From assembly GCA_023136735.1 (NCBI GenBank), contig JAGLQQ010000227.1:1-6102 (forward strand): 6,102 bases of DNA. Direction: 5' to 3'. The position numbers and the translations under genes were made by a program. Positions within the stretch are counted from its first letter, which is position 1. Each line of letters begins with the position of its first letter. The notes beneath the pieces were generated by a model. That model had not been told where the DNA came from, did not search any database, and was given only the letters and a program-made list of their open reading frames with translations. The stretch is from Candidatus Omnitrophota bacterium (GTDB taxonomy: Bacteria; Omnitrophota; Gorgyraeia; B26-G9). This document shows positions 1 to 6,102 of this stretch, in pieces.

Positions 1-130
1 CAAGCGGTTTAATATTTCCTGCAATACCCCCATCCCCTAGAAAGGGTTACTCAAAAGCAGTATTTGGCACTGTTGCAATAGGTAAACTTTGTTTCAATCT
101 CTGAATGCGCTCAATGTCAATAGGATCATC
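1..130 (-). other. Leader segment with an interrupted minus-strand reading frame, possible gene remnant
   Basis: No intact gene is visible here. On the minus strand, immediately after a TAG (133-131), a frame runs 27 codons (start DDPIDIERIQRLKQ, end TVPNTAFE) to a TAA at 49-47, then continues open for 15 codons (PFLGDGGIAGNIKPL) to the window edge. The composition looks protein-like, but there is no ATG, a stop precedes it and another interrupts it, so it could be a decayed gene end or chance. In another minus frame an ATG at 33-31 opens MGVLQEILNRL and runs off the window; this could be the start of a divergent gene, although its only SD-like sequence (AGGGG) touches the ATG. On the plus strand a frame is open from 3 to a TGA at 102-104. 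I do not recognise any of these products. Confidence 0.2.
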
Positions 131-132
131 CT

Positions 133-192
133 AAAGGCAGAATAGTTAGGGCTTGACAGGATTGAACCCTGTTCTTGAAAAGTCCTGCCTTT
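133..192. repeat. Inverted repeat AAAGGCAG/CTGCCTTT enclosing a small hairpin
   Basis: AAAGGCAG at 133-140 is an exact 8-base reverse complement of CTGCCTTT at 185-192. Between them, ACAGG (156-160) and CCTGT (168-172) can pair around a 7-base loop. Together they could form a roughly 60-base stem with an inner hairpin on either strand. The right arm falls between the -35 and -10 boxes of the promoter for the downstream operon, so a role as operator, as an end structure of a leftward transcript, or as a remnant of a mobile repeat are all conceivable. No T-run follows on either strand, so it is not a classic terminator. It may be fortuitous. Confidence 0.3.
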
Positions 193-203
193 TATGTTAG
201 TAT
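175..203 (+). promoter_or_regulatory. Sigma-70-type extended -10 promoter of the six-gene operon
   Basis: TTGAAA at 175-180 serves as the -35 box and TAGTAT at 198-203 as the -10 box, with an ideal 17-base spacer. A TG at 195-196 one base upstream of the -10 box makes it an extended -10 element. Transcription would be expected to start near 209-211, leaving a leader of about 22-24 bases before the ATG at 233. It is the only good promoter seen upstream of the gene run, and the genes behind it are tightly packed. Assignment is by consensus only. Confidence 0.6.
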
Positions 204-215
204 AGGGCAACCAAA

Positions 216-221
216 AAGGGA
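216..221 (+). promoter_or_regulatory. Ribosome binding site of the first gene
   Basis: AAGGGA lies 11 bases before the ATG at 233. The spacing is slightly long but the purine block is the only one in the short leader, and it supports this ATG, which is also where the family's N-terminal motif begins. Confidence 0.5.
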
Positions 222-232
222 TTCTATTATTT

Positions 233-1360
233 ATGAAAAAGGTTTTGTTATTATATATTTCTAATAATTCCGGCCATCATCGGGCAACTAAAGCCATCGA
301 GGAATCGCTTCATTTAAGCTGCTCGGAGGTAAAAGTCGCTAATATCAACTGTTTTAAGTATACTAACCCAGTGTTGGAAAAGGTTATTAACAGTATATAT
401 AATAAGGTTATCAAGATAAAACCAGAGGTGTGGGAGTATCTATATGATAATCCTAAGATAGTCCGCCGCACACGAAAACTTCGCAAGCTAATCCATAAAT
501 TAAACTCAAAAAAACTAAAAAGATTGATCTCGTATTTTAAGCCAGATACAGTTGTATGTTCTCAAGCTTTTCCCTGCGGCATGGTGGCTGATTTTAAAAA
601 GAAGTATAAGTTTGATTTTCCGCTTATTGGTGTGCTTACTGACTATGCGCCGCATTCTTACTGGATGTATGACAATGTTGATGCTTATATCGTGCCTAAT
701 GAAAAAACTAAGGAACGTTTTGTTAGCAGCGGGATTAAAAGCGATAAGGTTTTTCCGTTTGGAATACCGATAAGCGCGAAATTTTCCGGAAAAACTAATA
801 AGGAATCCGCACGCAGGGCTTTAAGATTGGATGATAATAAACCTACTCTTTTAATAATGGGGGGAGGGCAGGGGTTAGGCCCAATAGAAGATCTTATATA
901 TGCGATTAATACAATTGAACGTCCTTTTCAGATCATTGTTGTTTGCGGTACTAATAAAAAATTAAGAAAGTGGCTTGAAAAAAGAAGACTGCTTTTCAGG
1001 AAAAAAATGGCTATATTAGGATATAGCAGGCAAGTTGAAATGCTTATGGGCATATCGGATCTTATTGTTACGAAACCAGGAGGTCTTACTACAGCAGAGG
1101 CTCTCGCGAAAAGCTTGCCTATCGTTATTGTAAATCCTATCCCCGGACAGGAAGCAAAGAACACTGAATTTTTGCTTTCCGAAGGGGTTGCTGTTAAAGC
1201 TAAAAGCCCTCTTGATGCTGCGGTTTTAATTGAAGAATTGCTGAACAAAACTGATAAGCTGAATAAAATGAAAGCTGCGGCTAAGAAACATGCTCAGACG
1301 TATTCAGCTTCGAATGCAGCAGACCTAATTGTGAAACTTCTCAAACAAAAAGACATGTAA
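233..1360 (+). CDS. MGDG synthase / processive diacylglycerol glucosyltransferase-like protein (GT28)
   Basis: This 375-residue protein matches the two-lobed GT28 family of UgtP and plant MGDG synthases, which move a sugar from a nucleotide sugar onto diacylglycerol at the inner face of the cytoplasmic membrane. The N-terminal acceptor lobe (about 1-185) starts with a beta strand and the SNNSGHHRA loop (10-18), the counterpart of the family's G-x-G-H loop, and includes LTDYAPH (135-141). The C-terminal donor lobe has GGGQGLG (210-216) and the diagnostic donor site TKPGGLTTAEA (280-290) followed by PIPGQEAKN (302-310), very close to the UgtP pattern. Length is typical. No signal peptide or membrane helix is evident, fitting a peripheral membrane enzyme. 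It is the first gene of the operon and abuts an acyltransferase gene, which supports a lipid substrate. The sugar donor and the number of sugars added cannot be told from sequence; a MurG role is unlikely given the acceptor lobe. Confidence 0.85.
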   Translation: MKKVLLLYISNNSGHHRATKAIEESLHLSCSEVKVANINCFKYTNPVLEKVINSIYNKVIKIKPEVWEYLYDNPKIVRRTRKLRKLIHKLNSKKLKRLISYFKPDTVVCSQAFPCGMVADFKKKYKFDFPLIGVLTDYAPHSYWMYDNVDAYIVPNEKTKERFVSSGIKSDKVFPFGIPISAKFSGKTNKESARRALRLDDNKPTLLIMGGGQGLGPIEDLIYAINTIERPFQIIVVCGTNKKLRKWLEKRRLLFRKKMAILGYSRQVEMLMGISDLIVTKPGGLTTAEALAKSLPIVIVNPIPGQEAKNTEFLLSEGVAVKAKSPLDAAVLIEELLNKTDKLNKMKAAAKKHAQTYSASNAADLIVKLLKQKDM

Positions 1361-2242
1361 ATGATAATGTATTTATTATATAGATTTGGACAGTGGATTG
1401 CTTTAATCTTACCTCATAGATTTGCATATAGGGCGGCTATTTTTTTGACAAGTTTTAAATATCTCCTTTGTCCCGGGGAGAGAAAGGCCATGCATAAAAA
1501 TCTGGAGGTGATTTTAGGCAAAGATCACCCCGGTATTAAGAAATATCCCAGACAGATATATGCTAATTTTGGCAGATATCTGGTTGATTTCTTTCGTGCT
1601 CAGAGAATAGACAAAAAGTTTATCGATAAATATATAAAGATAGAAAATATAGAATATATTGATAATGCTTTGAAAAAGGGCAAAGGCGTAATAGGCCTTA
1701 CAGCACATCTGGGCAATTGGGAGTTGTGCGCGCAGATACTTGCAAGGCTGGGATATAAGATGAACGCTATTGCCCTTACGCATAAACATTCGAAAATAGA
1801 TGAGTTTTTTTCAAAGCAGAGAGAGCTTTCAGGGATAAATGTCGTTCCCGTGGGAGTTAGTATCCGAAGATGTTTCGCTGCTTTAAGAAAAAATGAAATA
1901 GTTGGTATTTTAGGAGACAGGGACTTTTCCGCAGAAAACGGCATATATGTTGATTTTCTTAATCACTCATTTATGGCTCCTCTAGGGCCTGCAGTATTGA
2001 GTTTGCGTACTGGTGCGGCGATTGTTCCGGCATTTGTTGTCAGGGATGGAAAAGATGAACGTTATTTCAGGTATATTTTTACAGAGCCGATATATCCTGA
2101 GAAAAGTGGTGATGAGCAAAAAGACATCAGATATATTACAAGCAAATACATAGGTGTTATAGAAAAATTTGTGAAGCTTTATCCACAGCAGTGGTTTGTG
2201 TTTCATGAATTTTGGAAAGCAGAAAAAGTAGAAATACTTTAG
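1361..2242 (+). CDS. LpxL/HtrB-family lysophospholipid/lipid A acyltransferase
   Basis: This 293-residue protein belongs to the LABLAT branch of the lysophospholipid acyltransferases, whose best-known members add secondary acyl chains to lipid A at the inner membrane. A hydrophobic N-terminus (about 3-36) resembles the membrane anchor of the family. The catalytic HX4E motif is intact as HLGNWE (116-121). Further family marks are GILGDRDF (182-189), the segment around LGPAVLSLRTGAAIVPAF (208-225), and the aromatic end QQWFVFHEFW (276-285). Its ATG begins directly after the TAA of the preceding gene (TAAATG), with no clear SD, so it is probably translated by reinitiation; a second ATG two codons on (1367) is an alternative. 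The substrate could be lipid A, another glycolipid (perhaps the product of the preceding gene) or a lysophospholipid; sequence alone does not decide. I therefore give no gene symbol. Confidence 0.85.
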   Translation: MIMYLLYRFGQWIALILPHRFAYRAAIFLTSFKYLLCPGERKAMHKNLEVILGKDHPGIKKYPRQIYANFGRYLVDFFRAQRIDKKFIDKYIKIENIEYIDNALKKGKGVIGLTAHLGNWELCAQILARLGYKMNAIALTHKHSKIDEFFSKQRELSGINVVPVGVSIRRCFAALRKNEIVGILGDRDFSAENGIYVDFLNHSFMAPLGPAVLSLRTGAAIVPAFVVRDGKDERYFRYIFTEPIYPEKSGDEQKDIRYITSKYIGVIEKFVKLYPQQWFVFHEFWKAEKVEIL

Positions 2243-2265
2243 CCCGAATTCCGAGACGCGAAACT

Positions 2266-2934
2266 ATGAAAGTTTGTGTTTTAATCCCAGCTTATAACGA
2301 AGAGTCAACTATTGCTTCTCTTGTTCAAGAGATCAAGAGTAATGGGTTTGATCCGATTGTTGTTGATGACGGATCTACGGATAATACCGCGTTAAAAGCC
2401 AAAGAGTCTCAGGCCCTTGTTTTAAGTCATCCCAGTAATCTTGGCAAAGGACAGGCCTTAAGAACAGGATTTAAGTATATTCGCGGTGGTGAATATGATG
2501 CTGTGGTTATAATGGATGCGGATGGACAACATCTGGCTTCTGAGATAAGTAAATTTATAGCTCATGCAAAAAAATCTAAAGCAGGTATTATAATTGGTAA
2601 TCGAATGCAGTCACCTGTTGGCATGCCGCTGGTAAGAAAGATTACTAATTACCTGACTTCATATATTATCTCTAAGCTGATTTCTGTAAATATTCCGGAT
2701 AGCCAGTGCGGTTTTAGGCTGATTAAAACAGAAGTGCTCAAGAAGTTGAATCTTTCCACGATGAAGTATGAAATAGAATCAGAGATTCTCATAGAAGCGG
2801 CAAAGAATAATTTTCTTATTGAGTCGATCCCGGTTAAAGCTATTTATGCCAATCAGAAAAGCCAGATAAACCCTGTCGTTGATACGATAAGATTCTGTAA
2901 CCTGATAAGCAGAAATATATTTGGGAAAAATTAA
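2266..2934 (+). CDS. Family 2 glycosyltransferase, polyprenyl-phosphate (DPM-like) type
   Basis: This is a single GT-A domain protein of 222 residues. It starts with VLIPAYNEEST (5-15), has the nucleotide-binding VVDDGSTDNT (32-41), the metal-binding DAD (84-86) in MDADGQH, GNRM (111-114) and DSQCGFRL (145-152). The last is typical of the dolichol/polyprenyl-phosphate mannosyl- and glucosyltransferase group, which load a sugar on a lipid carrier at the cytoplasmic face of the membrane. It lacks the C-terminal membrane helices found in ArnC/GtrB-type members. I chose the ATG at 2266 because the conserved strand begins there; an upstream TTG at 2212 would add 18 polar residues inside the previous gene and has no SD. 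The SD for 2266 is weak (GAG, 10 bases away). It sits 23 bases after the acyltransferase gene and 2 bases before pcm. Sugar and acceptor are unknown. Confidence 0.82.
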   Translation: MKVCVLIPAYNEESTIASLVQEIKSNGFDPIVVDDGSTDNTALKAKESQALVLSHPSNLGKGQALRTGFKYIRGGEYDAVVIMDADGQHLASEISKFIAHAKKSKAGIIIGNRMQSPVGMPLVRKITNYLTSYIISKLISVNIPDSQCGFRLIKTEVLKKLNLSTMKYEIESEILIEAAKNNFLIESIPVKAIYANQKSQINPVVDTIRFCNLISRNIFGKN

Positions 2935-2936
2935 TA

Positions 2937-3587
2937 ATGGATTTTAAAATTTTACGAAAACAAATGGTAAAAAATCAACTGTTAAAACGCGGTATAAAAG
3001 ATGATCGCGTTCTTTCTGTGTTTTTAGACATACCCAGGCATGAATTTGTCGCACCTGAGCTTGGGCGTTCTTCTTACGAGGATCGCCCATTGCCTATCGG
3101 CAGCGGTCAAACTATTTCTCAGCCGTACATGGTGGCTTTGATGAGTGAACTGCTGCAAGTAAAAAAACATATGAAAGTTCTGGAATTAGGTACAGGCAGC
3201 GGTTATCAGAGCGCTATCCTAGGGGCTCTAGCTAAAGAAGTTTATTCTGTAGAGAGGCTCTCTGTGCTAGCTGATTCTGCGGCTAAAACATTAGATTCAT
3301 TGGGTATAAAAAATGTGCATATAAAAATTGCAGACGGAAGTATAGGCCTTGAAGAATTTCAGCCTTATGATGCGATTATGGTTGCTGCTGGCGTTCCCAA
3401 AGTTCCGCAGGCATTGCTTGACCAGTTGTGTGACGGAGGGAGGCTGGTGATACCGGTTGGCAGCAGGTTTTCTCAGGTTTTAATATGTCTGCAGAAACAA
3501 GAAGGCAAAATTGTAGAAAGAAGATCCTGCGGTTGTGTTTTTGTGCCGCTTTTGGGTAAACAAGGATGGAGTGTGGATAATGAGTGA
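2937..3587 (+). CDS. pcm: Protein-L-isoaspartate O-methyltransferase
   Basis: This 216-residue protein is a PCMT: it uses S-adenosylmethionine to methylate isoaspartyl residues that form in ageing proteins, starting their conversion back to aspartate in the cytoplasm. Conserved features are IPRHEFV (32-38), the PCMT signature GSGQTISQPYMVA (55-67), the SAM-binding motif VLELGTGSGYQSA (81-93), the acidic residue E106 at the end of the second strand, ADGSIG (132-137), YDAIMVAAG (144-152), and LCDGGRLVIPVG (164-175). The C-terminus VFVPLLGKQGW (201-211) is also as in the family, and the length is normal. The gene starts two bases after the preceding stop, with GGGA at 2923-2926 as a plausible SD. 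Its last 8 bases overlap the next gene. Nothing looks damaged. Family members sometimes act on other substrates, but the signature here is orthodox. Confidence 0.95.
   Translation: MDFKILRKQMVKNQLLKRGIKDDRVLSVFLDIPRHEFVAPELGRSSYEDRPLPIGSGQTISQPYMVALMSELLQVKKHMKVLELGTGSGYQSAILGALAKEVYSVERLSVLADSAAKTLDSLGIKNVHIKIADGSIGLEEFQPYDAIMVAAGVPKVPQALLDQLCDGGRLVIPVGSRFSQVLICLQKQEGKIVERRSCGCVFVPLLGKQGWSVDNE
3568..3571 (+). promoter_or_regulatory. Ribosome binding site deciding the start of the membrane protein gene
   Basis: GGAG inside the end of pcm lies 8 bases before the ATG at 3580. It supports that ATG over the upstream in-frame start at 3535, which would prepend 15 residues that merely shadow pcm. 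Confidence 0.6.
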
Positions 3588-4071
3588 ATGGTTGGTGAAT
3601 ATTTTTGGAAATTTGTCGCCGCAGTGGATTGTAGTTATTGTTTCAGCAATGCCAGTTTCAGAATTAAGAGGAGCTATTCCGATTGGTATTATGCTCGGGG
3701 TTACGCCTGTTAAAGTTTTTGTGTTGGCAGTTTTCGGAAATCTTATACCTGTATTACCGTTATTATATTTTCTTGAGCCGGTTTCAGAAAGGTTGCGTAA
3801 ATTTCCATTCTTTAAAAAGTTCTTTGACTGGCTCTTTGAAAGAACCAGAAAAAAATCGAAAATAATCGAAAAGTATGAACTATTAGGATTGATGCTTCTC
3901 GTAGCAATACCCTTACCGATGACCGGAGCCTGGACAGGGTGTATAGCTGCATCGCTGTTGAAGCTTGAAAAGAAGTTTTCTTTTTTTGCTGTTGGGACAG
4001 GAGTAGCTATTGCCGGGGTGATTGTAACAATTCTTACCTTAAGTGCTAAAGGATATTTTGCAAATGTCTAG
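3580..4071 (+). CDS. Small multi-drug export family membrane protein (COG2426-type)
   Basis: This 163-residue hydrophobic protein resembles the 'putative small multi-drug export' family, whose transport role is poorly proven. Hydrophobic stretches lie at about 14-40, 43-66, 101-127 and 134-155, with a basic, probably cytoplasmic stretch (about 70-98) in the middle. Two proline-containing motifs stand out: MPVSELRGAIPIGI (24-37) in the first hydrophobic stretch and IPLPMTGAWTG (110-120) in the third. They may be equivalent parts of two related halves, as in re-entrant-loop membrane proteins. The ATG at 3580 is preferred for its SD (3568-3571) and its 8-base overlap with the pcm stop; an earlier start at 3535 is less likely. 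The gene also overlaps priA by 8 bases. The substrate is unknown and the export label should be taken as a family name, not a demonstrated function. Confidence 0.75.
   Translation: MSEWLVNIFGNLSPQWIVVIVSAMPVSELRGAIPIGIMLGVTPVKVFVLAVFGNLIPVLPLLYFLEPVSERLRKFPFFKKFFDWLFERTRKKSKIIEKYELLGLMLLVAIPLPMTGAWTGCIAASLLKLEKKFSFFAVGTGVAIAGVIVTILTLSAKGYFANV
4048..4053 (+). promoter_or_regulatory. Ribosome binding site deciding the start of priA
   Basis: AAAGGA, inside the end of the preceding gene, lies 10 bases before the ATG at 4064. The alternative in-frame GTG at 4043 lies upstream of this site and has no SD of its own, so the ATG is preferred. Confidence 0.5.
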
Positions 4072-6085
4072 CAAAAAATATGTTCAGGTAGCGGTTAATC
4101 TGCCGCTAAATGATGTTTTTGATTACTCTGTGCCTGAAAATTTACAGGATTCCATTGAGATTGGAAAACGAGTTTGGATACCTTTTAGAAACAGGACTAT
4201 TGTCGGTTTTATTGTCAATATAAGTGACCATACCACAATTCCTCGCACAAGAGATATAAAAGAGATTATTGATCAGGTGCCTTTACTTAGTGAAGAAATG
4301 CTATTGCTGACCAGATGGATGGCAGACTATTATTTTTGCTCTTGGGGGGAGGCTATAGAGGCTGCAGTAGCAGGTCCTTTTAAAAAAGGGAAAACCTCTG
4401 TACGCTTAAGGGAATCTACAGACGCATCAAGTGAGATTAAAGAAACCGGCGTTGCTATTGAACATGTTCTTACAACTCATCAAAATAGTGCTTTGTCGCA
4501 AATAAATAAGTGCCTGATGGATGAAACGTTTGGAGTTTTTCTTCTGCATGGAATTACTGCCAGCGGTAAAACAGAAGTATACTTTGGCGCGATCGATCAA
4601 GCTCTTAAAAAAAACAAAGAAGCAATTGTCTTTGTTCCGGAAATTGCATTGACACCGCAAACACTGGAGCGTTTTATAATCAGATTCGGTAAAAAGAAAG
4701 TGGCTATTATCCACAGCCGATTGAGTAAGGGGGAAAAATTTCTAGAATGGCAAAGGATAAAACAGGGTGAAGTAAAAATTGTTATAGGAGCGCGTTCAGC
4801 TATTTTTAGTCCATTGAAAAATTTAGGATTAATCGTAGTTGACGAAGAACATGAAAACACTTATAAGCAAGAAGACATTCCAAGATACCACCTTGTGCAT
4901 ACCGCAATAAAGCGCGCTAAAATATCAAAGGCAACCGTAATATTAGGCAGCGCTACTCCATCACTTGAATCAACTTACGCTTCAAGAAAAAACGATATTA
5001 AGTTTATTGATCTGCCAGAGCGCATTAAGGGCAGGGATCTGCCGGTTGTGCAGGTCATAGATATGCGAGGACAGCGCAAAAGAACAAAGCATTTGCAGGT
5101 GCTTTCAAAACTGCTTGAAGATTATATTGCTAAATGCTTAAAAAATAAAGAGCAGATTATTCTTTTTCTAAATAGGAGAGGATTTTCAACATATGTTCAT
5201 TGCTCTAAATGCGGATATATAATGCAATGCCCTCATTGTAATATTGCGCTTGTCTATCATTACGATGAAAAGAGATTGCTCTGTCATCATTGCAGTTATC
5301 ATATAAAGTCTCACGAGTTATGCCCGCAATGCAATGGTAATTATGTTCGCTATTCCGGGACAGGAACGCAGAAAGTTGAAAGCGAACTGCACAGGCTTTT
5401 TCCTAATGCAAAAATCGGACGCATGGATTCGGATGCTTTAAAGAAGAAAGCTTCGCATTTTGAAATTTTTGATGACTTTAAGACAAGAAAAATTGATATT
5501 CTTATAGGCACGCAAATGCTTGCTAAAGGCCTTGACTTTCCTAATGTAACCTTGGTAGGGGTTATCTCCGCTGATGTGACCTTAAACCTGCCGGATTTCA
5601 GGGCATCAGAACGCACGTTTTCATTGCTGACACAGGTTGCAGGACGTGCGGGTCGAGGTGAAACAGCAGGCAAGGTTATAATTCAAACTTATACCCCTGA
5701 CCATTACGCAATTCAGTGCGCGATTAAGCATGATTATAATGATTTTTATGAGCAGGAAATGGTTTTTAGAAAACAGCTGGAACTTCCTCCATATGCGCAT
5801 ATGATAAGCATAGTGCTGCGCTCAAAAGAAGAGGAAAAAGCCATGGCTGGGGCGCAGGCTTTAGCAAAAGTTATAAATCAAGAAAGTAAGGCCTTTAAAA
5901 TAAATATGCTAGGGCCCTCTGTTATGCCGGTAGCAAAATTAAGGGGGTTTTATCGATATGGAATTATTATTAAGGACAAAGATGTCTATAGAATAAATGA
6001 TCTTTTAAGGAAAGCATTTAAAAAATGGAAGACTCCATCCAAGGTTAAGGTAGCTGTTGATGTTGACCCTTCGATGGTAGTTTAA
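4064..6085 (+). CDS. priA: Primosomal protein N', replication restart helicase PriA
   Basis: PriA recognises stalled or abandoned forks and reloads the replicative helicase. This 673-residue copy starts with the DNA 3'-end binding domain (about 5-106: VAVNLPLNDVFDY, GKRVWIPF, WMADYY). The superfamily 2 helicase follows: Walker A GITASGKT (163-170), VPEIALTPQT (191-200), Walker B DEEH (260-263), GSATP (295-299), GTQMLAKG (482-489) and QVAGRAGRG (524-532). Eight zinc-binding cysteines are intact at 380, 383, 389, 392, 407, 410, 420 and 423. The C-terminal domain contains LPPYAHMI and ends near VDVDP (665-669), as usual. Oddly, only about 25-30 residues separate the 3'-end binding domain from the helicase, where E. 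coli PriA has a winged-helix domain, so that domain seems missing. The start at 4064 overlaps the previous stop by 8 bases. All catalytic residues are present, so it should be active. Confidence 0.96.
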   Translation: MSSKKYVQVAVNLPLNDVFDYSVPENLQDSIEIGKRVWIPFRNRTIVGFIVNISDHTTIPRTRDIKEIIDQVPLLSEEMLLLTRWMADYYFCSWGEAIEAAVAGPFKKGKTSVRLRESTDASSEIKETGVAIEHVLTTHQNSALSQINKCLMDETFGVFLLHGITASGKTEVYFGAIDQALKKNKEAIVFVPEIALTPQTLERFIIRFGKKKVAIIHSRLSKGEKFLEWQRIKQGEVKIVIGARSAIFSPLKNLGLIVVDEEHENTYKQEDIPRYHLVHTAIKRAKISKATVILGSATPSLESTYASRKNDIKFIDLPERIKGRDLPVVQVIDMRGQRKRTKHLQVLSKLLEDYIAKCLKNKEQIILFLNRRGFSTYVHCSKCGYIMQCPHCNIALVYHYDEKRLLCHHCSYHIKSHELCPQCNGNYVRYSGTGTQKVESELHRLFPNAKIGRMDSDALKKKASHFEIFDDFKTRKIDILIGTQMLAKGLDFPNVTLVGVISADVTLNLPDFRASERTFSLLTQVAGRAGRGETAGKVIIQTYTPDHYAIQCAIKHDYNDFYEQEMVFRKQLELPPYAHMISIVLRSKEEEKAMAGAQALAKVINQESKAFKINMLGPSVMPVAKLRGFYRYGIIIKDKDVYRINDLLRKAFKKWKTPSKVKVAVDVDPSMVV

Positions 6086-6102
6086 AAGACAGGGATTAGG
6101 GT

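Noticed and set aside
153..158. Perfect TTGACA -35 consensus in the leader
   Set aside because: At 16-18 bases downstream the sequence is TTGAAA/TGAAAA, with no -10-like hexamer. The TTGAAA-17-TAGTAT pair is much better.
150..180. Minus-strand tRNA T-arm-like sequence (GGTTCAATCC)
   Set aside because: The five-pair stem is out of register with the standard T-loop, and no D arm, anticodon arm or matching acceptor stem is visible on either side.
928..1248. Minus-strand open frame of 106 codons, and similar minus-strand frames at 1514-1789, 1600-1944, 1982-2206, 4427-4714, 4597-4860 and 5350-5673
   Set aside because: All lie opposite conserved genes, have no recognisable domains and no sensible start context, and are best explained as antisense shadows.
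2212..2265. TTG start extending the GT2 protein by 18 residues
   Set aside because: No SD, polar residues with no family similarity, and it would overlap the acyltransferase gene by 31 bases; the ATG at 2266 begins the conserved domain.
3535..3579. Upstream start extending the export-family protein by 15 residues
   Set aside because: The added segment is a shadow of the conserved pcm C-terminus, and the ATG at 3580 has a well-placed SD.
3819..3848. Palindromic segment (GTTCTTT/AAAGAAC and CTGG/CCAG) inside the export-family gene
   Set aside because: It encodes the conserved basic loop in frame, the tightest version has a one-base loop, and no T-run follows, so it is not a terminator.
4043..4063. 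GTG start extending PriA by 7 residues
   Set aside because: No SD ahead of it; the ATG at 4064 has AAAGGA and gives the usual short N-terminus.
6086..6102. Possible terminator or downstream ribosome binding site after priA
   Set aside because: Only 17 bases remain; AGGGA is present but no start codon or hairpin can be seen.

Overview
The window holds one compact run of six plus-strand genes from position 233 to 6085, preceded by a 232-base leader with a convincing promoter. Gene order is: a GT28-type diacylglycerol glycosyltransferase-like protein, an LpxL/HtrB-family acyltransferase, a family 2 glycosyltransferase, protein-L-isoaspartate O-methyltransferase (pcm), a small membrane protein of the 'small multi-drug export' family, and the replication restart helicase priA. 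Successive genes are separated by 0, 23 and 2 bases or overlap by 8 and 8 bases. No terminator or internal promoter was seen between them, so they probably form one transcript.

The organism is a bacterium with moderately AT-rich DNA and the standard bacterial code (TGA is used as a stop at the end of pcm). The LpxL-type acyltransferase suggests a Gram-negative-type envelope. The combination of a MGDG-synthase-like glycosyltransferase, an LpxL-like acyltransferase and a DPM-like glycosyltransferase beside pcm and priA fits an uncultured lineage such as Omnitrophota or a relative, but that placement is a guess from gene content.

Layout: 1-130 has no convincing gene; the minus strand shows a short, protein-like reading frame broken by a stop. 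133-192 has an inverted repeat around a small hairpin. 175-203 is an extended -10 promoter, followed by the ribosome binding site of the first gene. 233-2934 is a lipid/envelope module of three genes: one protein that should glycosylate a diacylglycerol-type lipid, one that should acylate a lipid, and one that should transfer a sugar, probably to a polyprenyl phosphate. 2937-6085 is a maintenance module: repair of damaged aspartyl residues, a putative exporter of unknown substrate, and replication restart. The 17 bases after priA show nothing assignable.

Most of the window is ordinary conserved housekeeping sequence. I did not find a clearly new system. The points most worth checking are the apparent absence of the winged-helix domain in PriA, the possible glycolipid pathway in the first three genes, and the broken reading frame in the leader.
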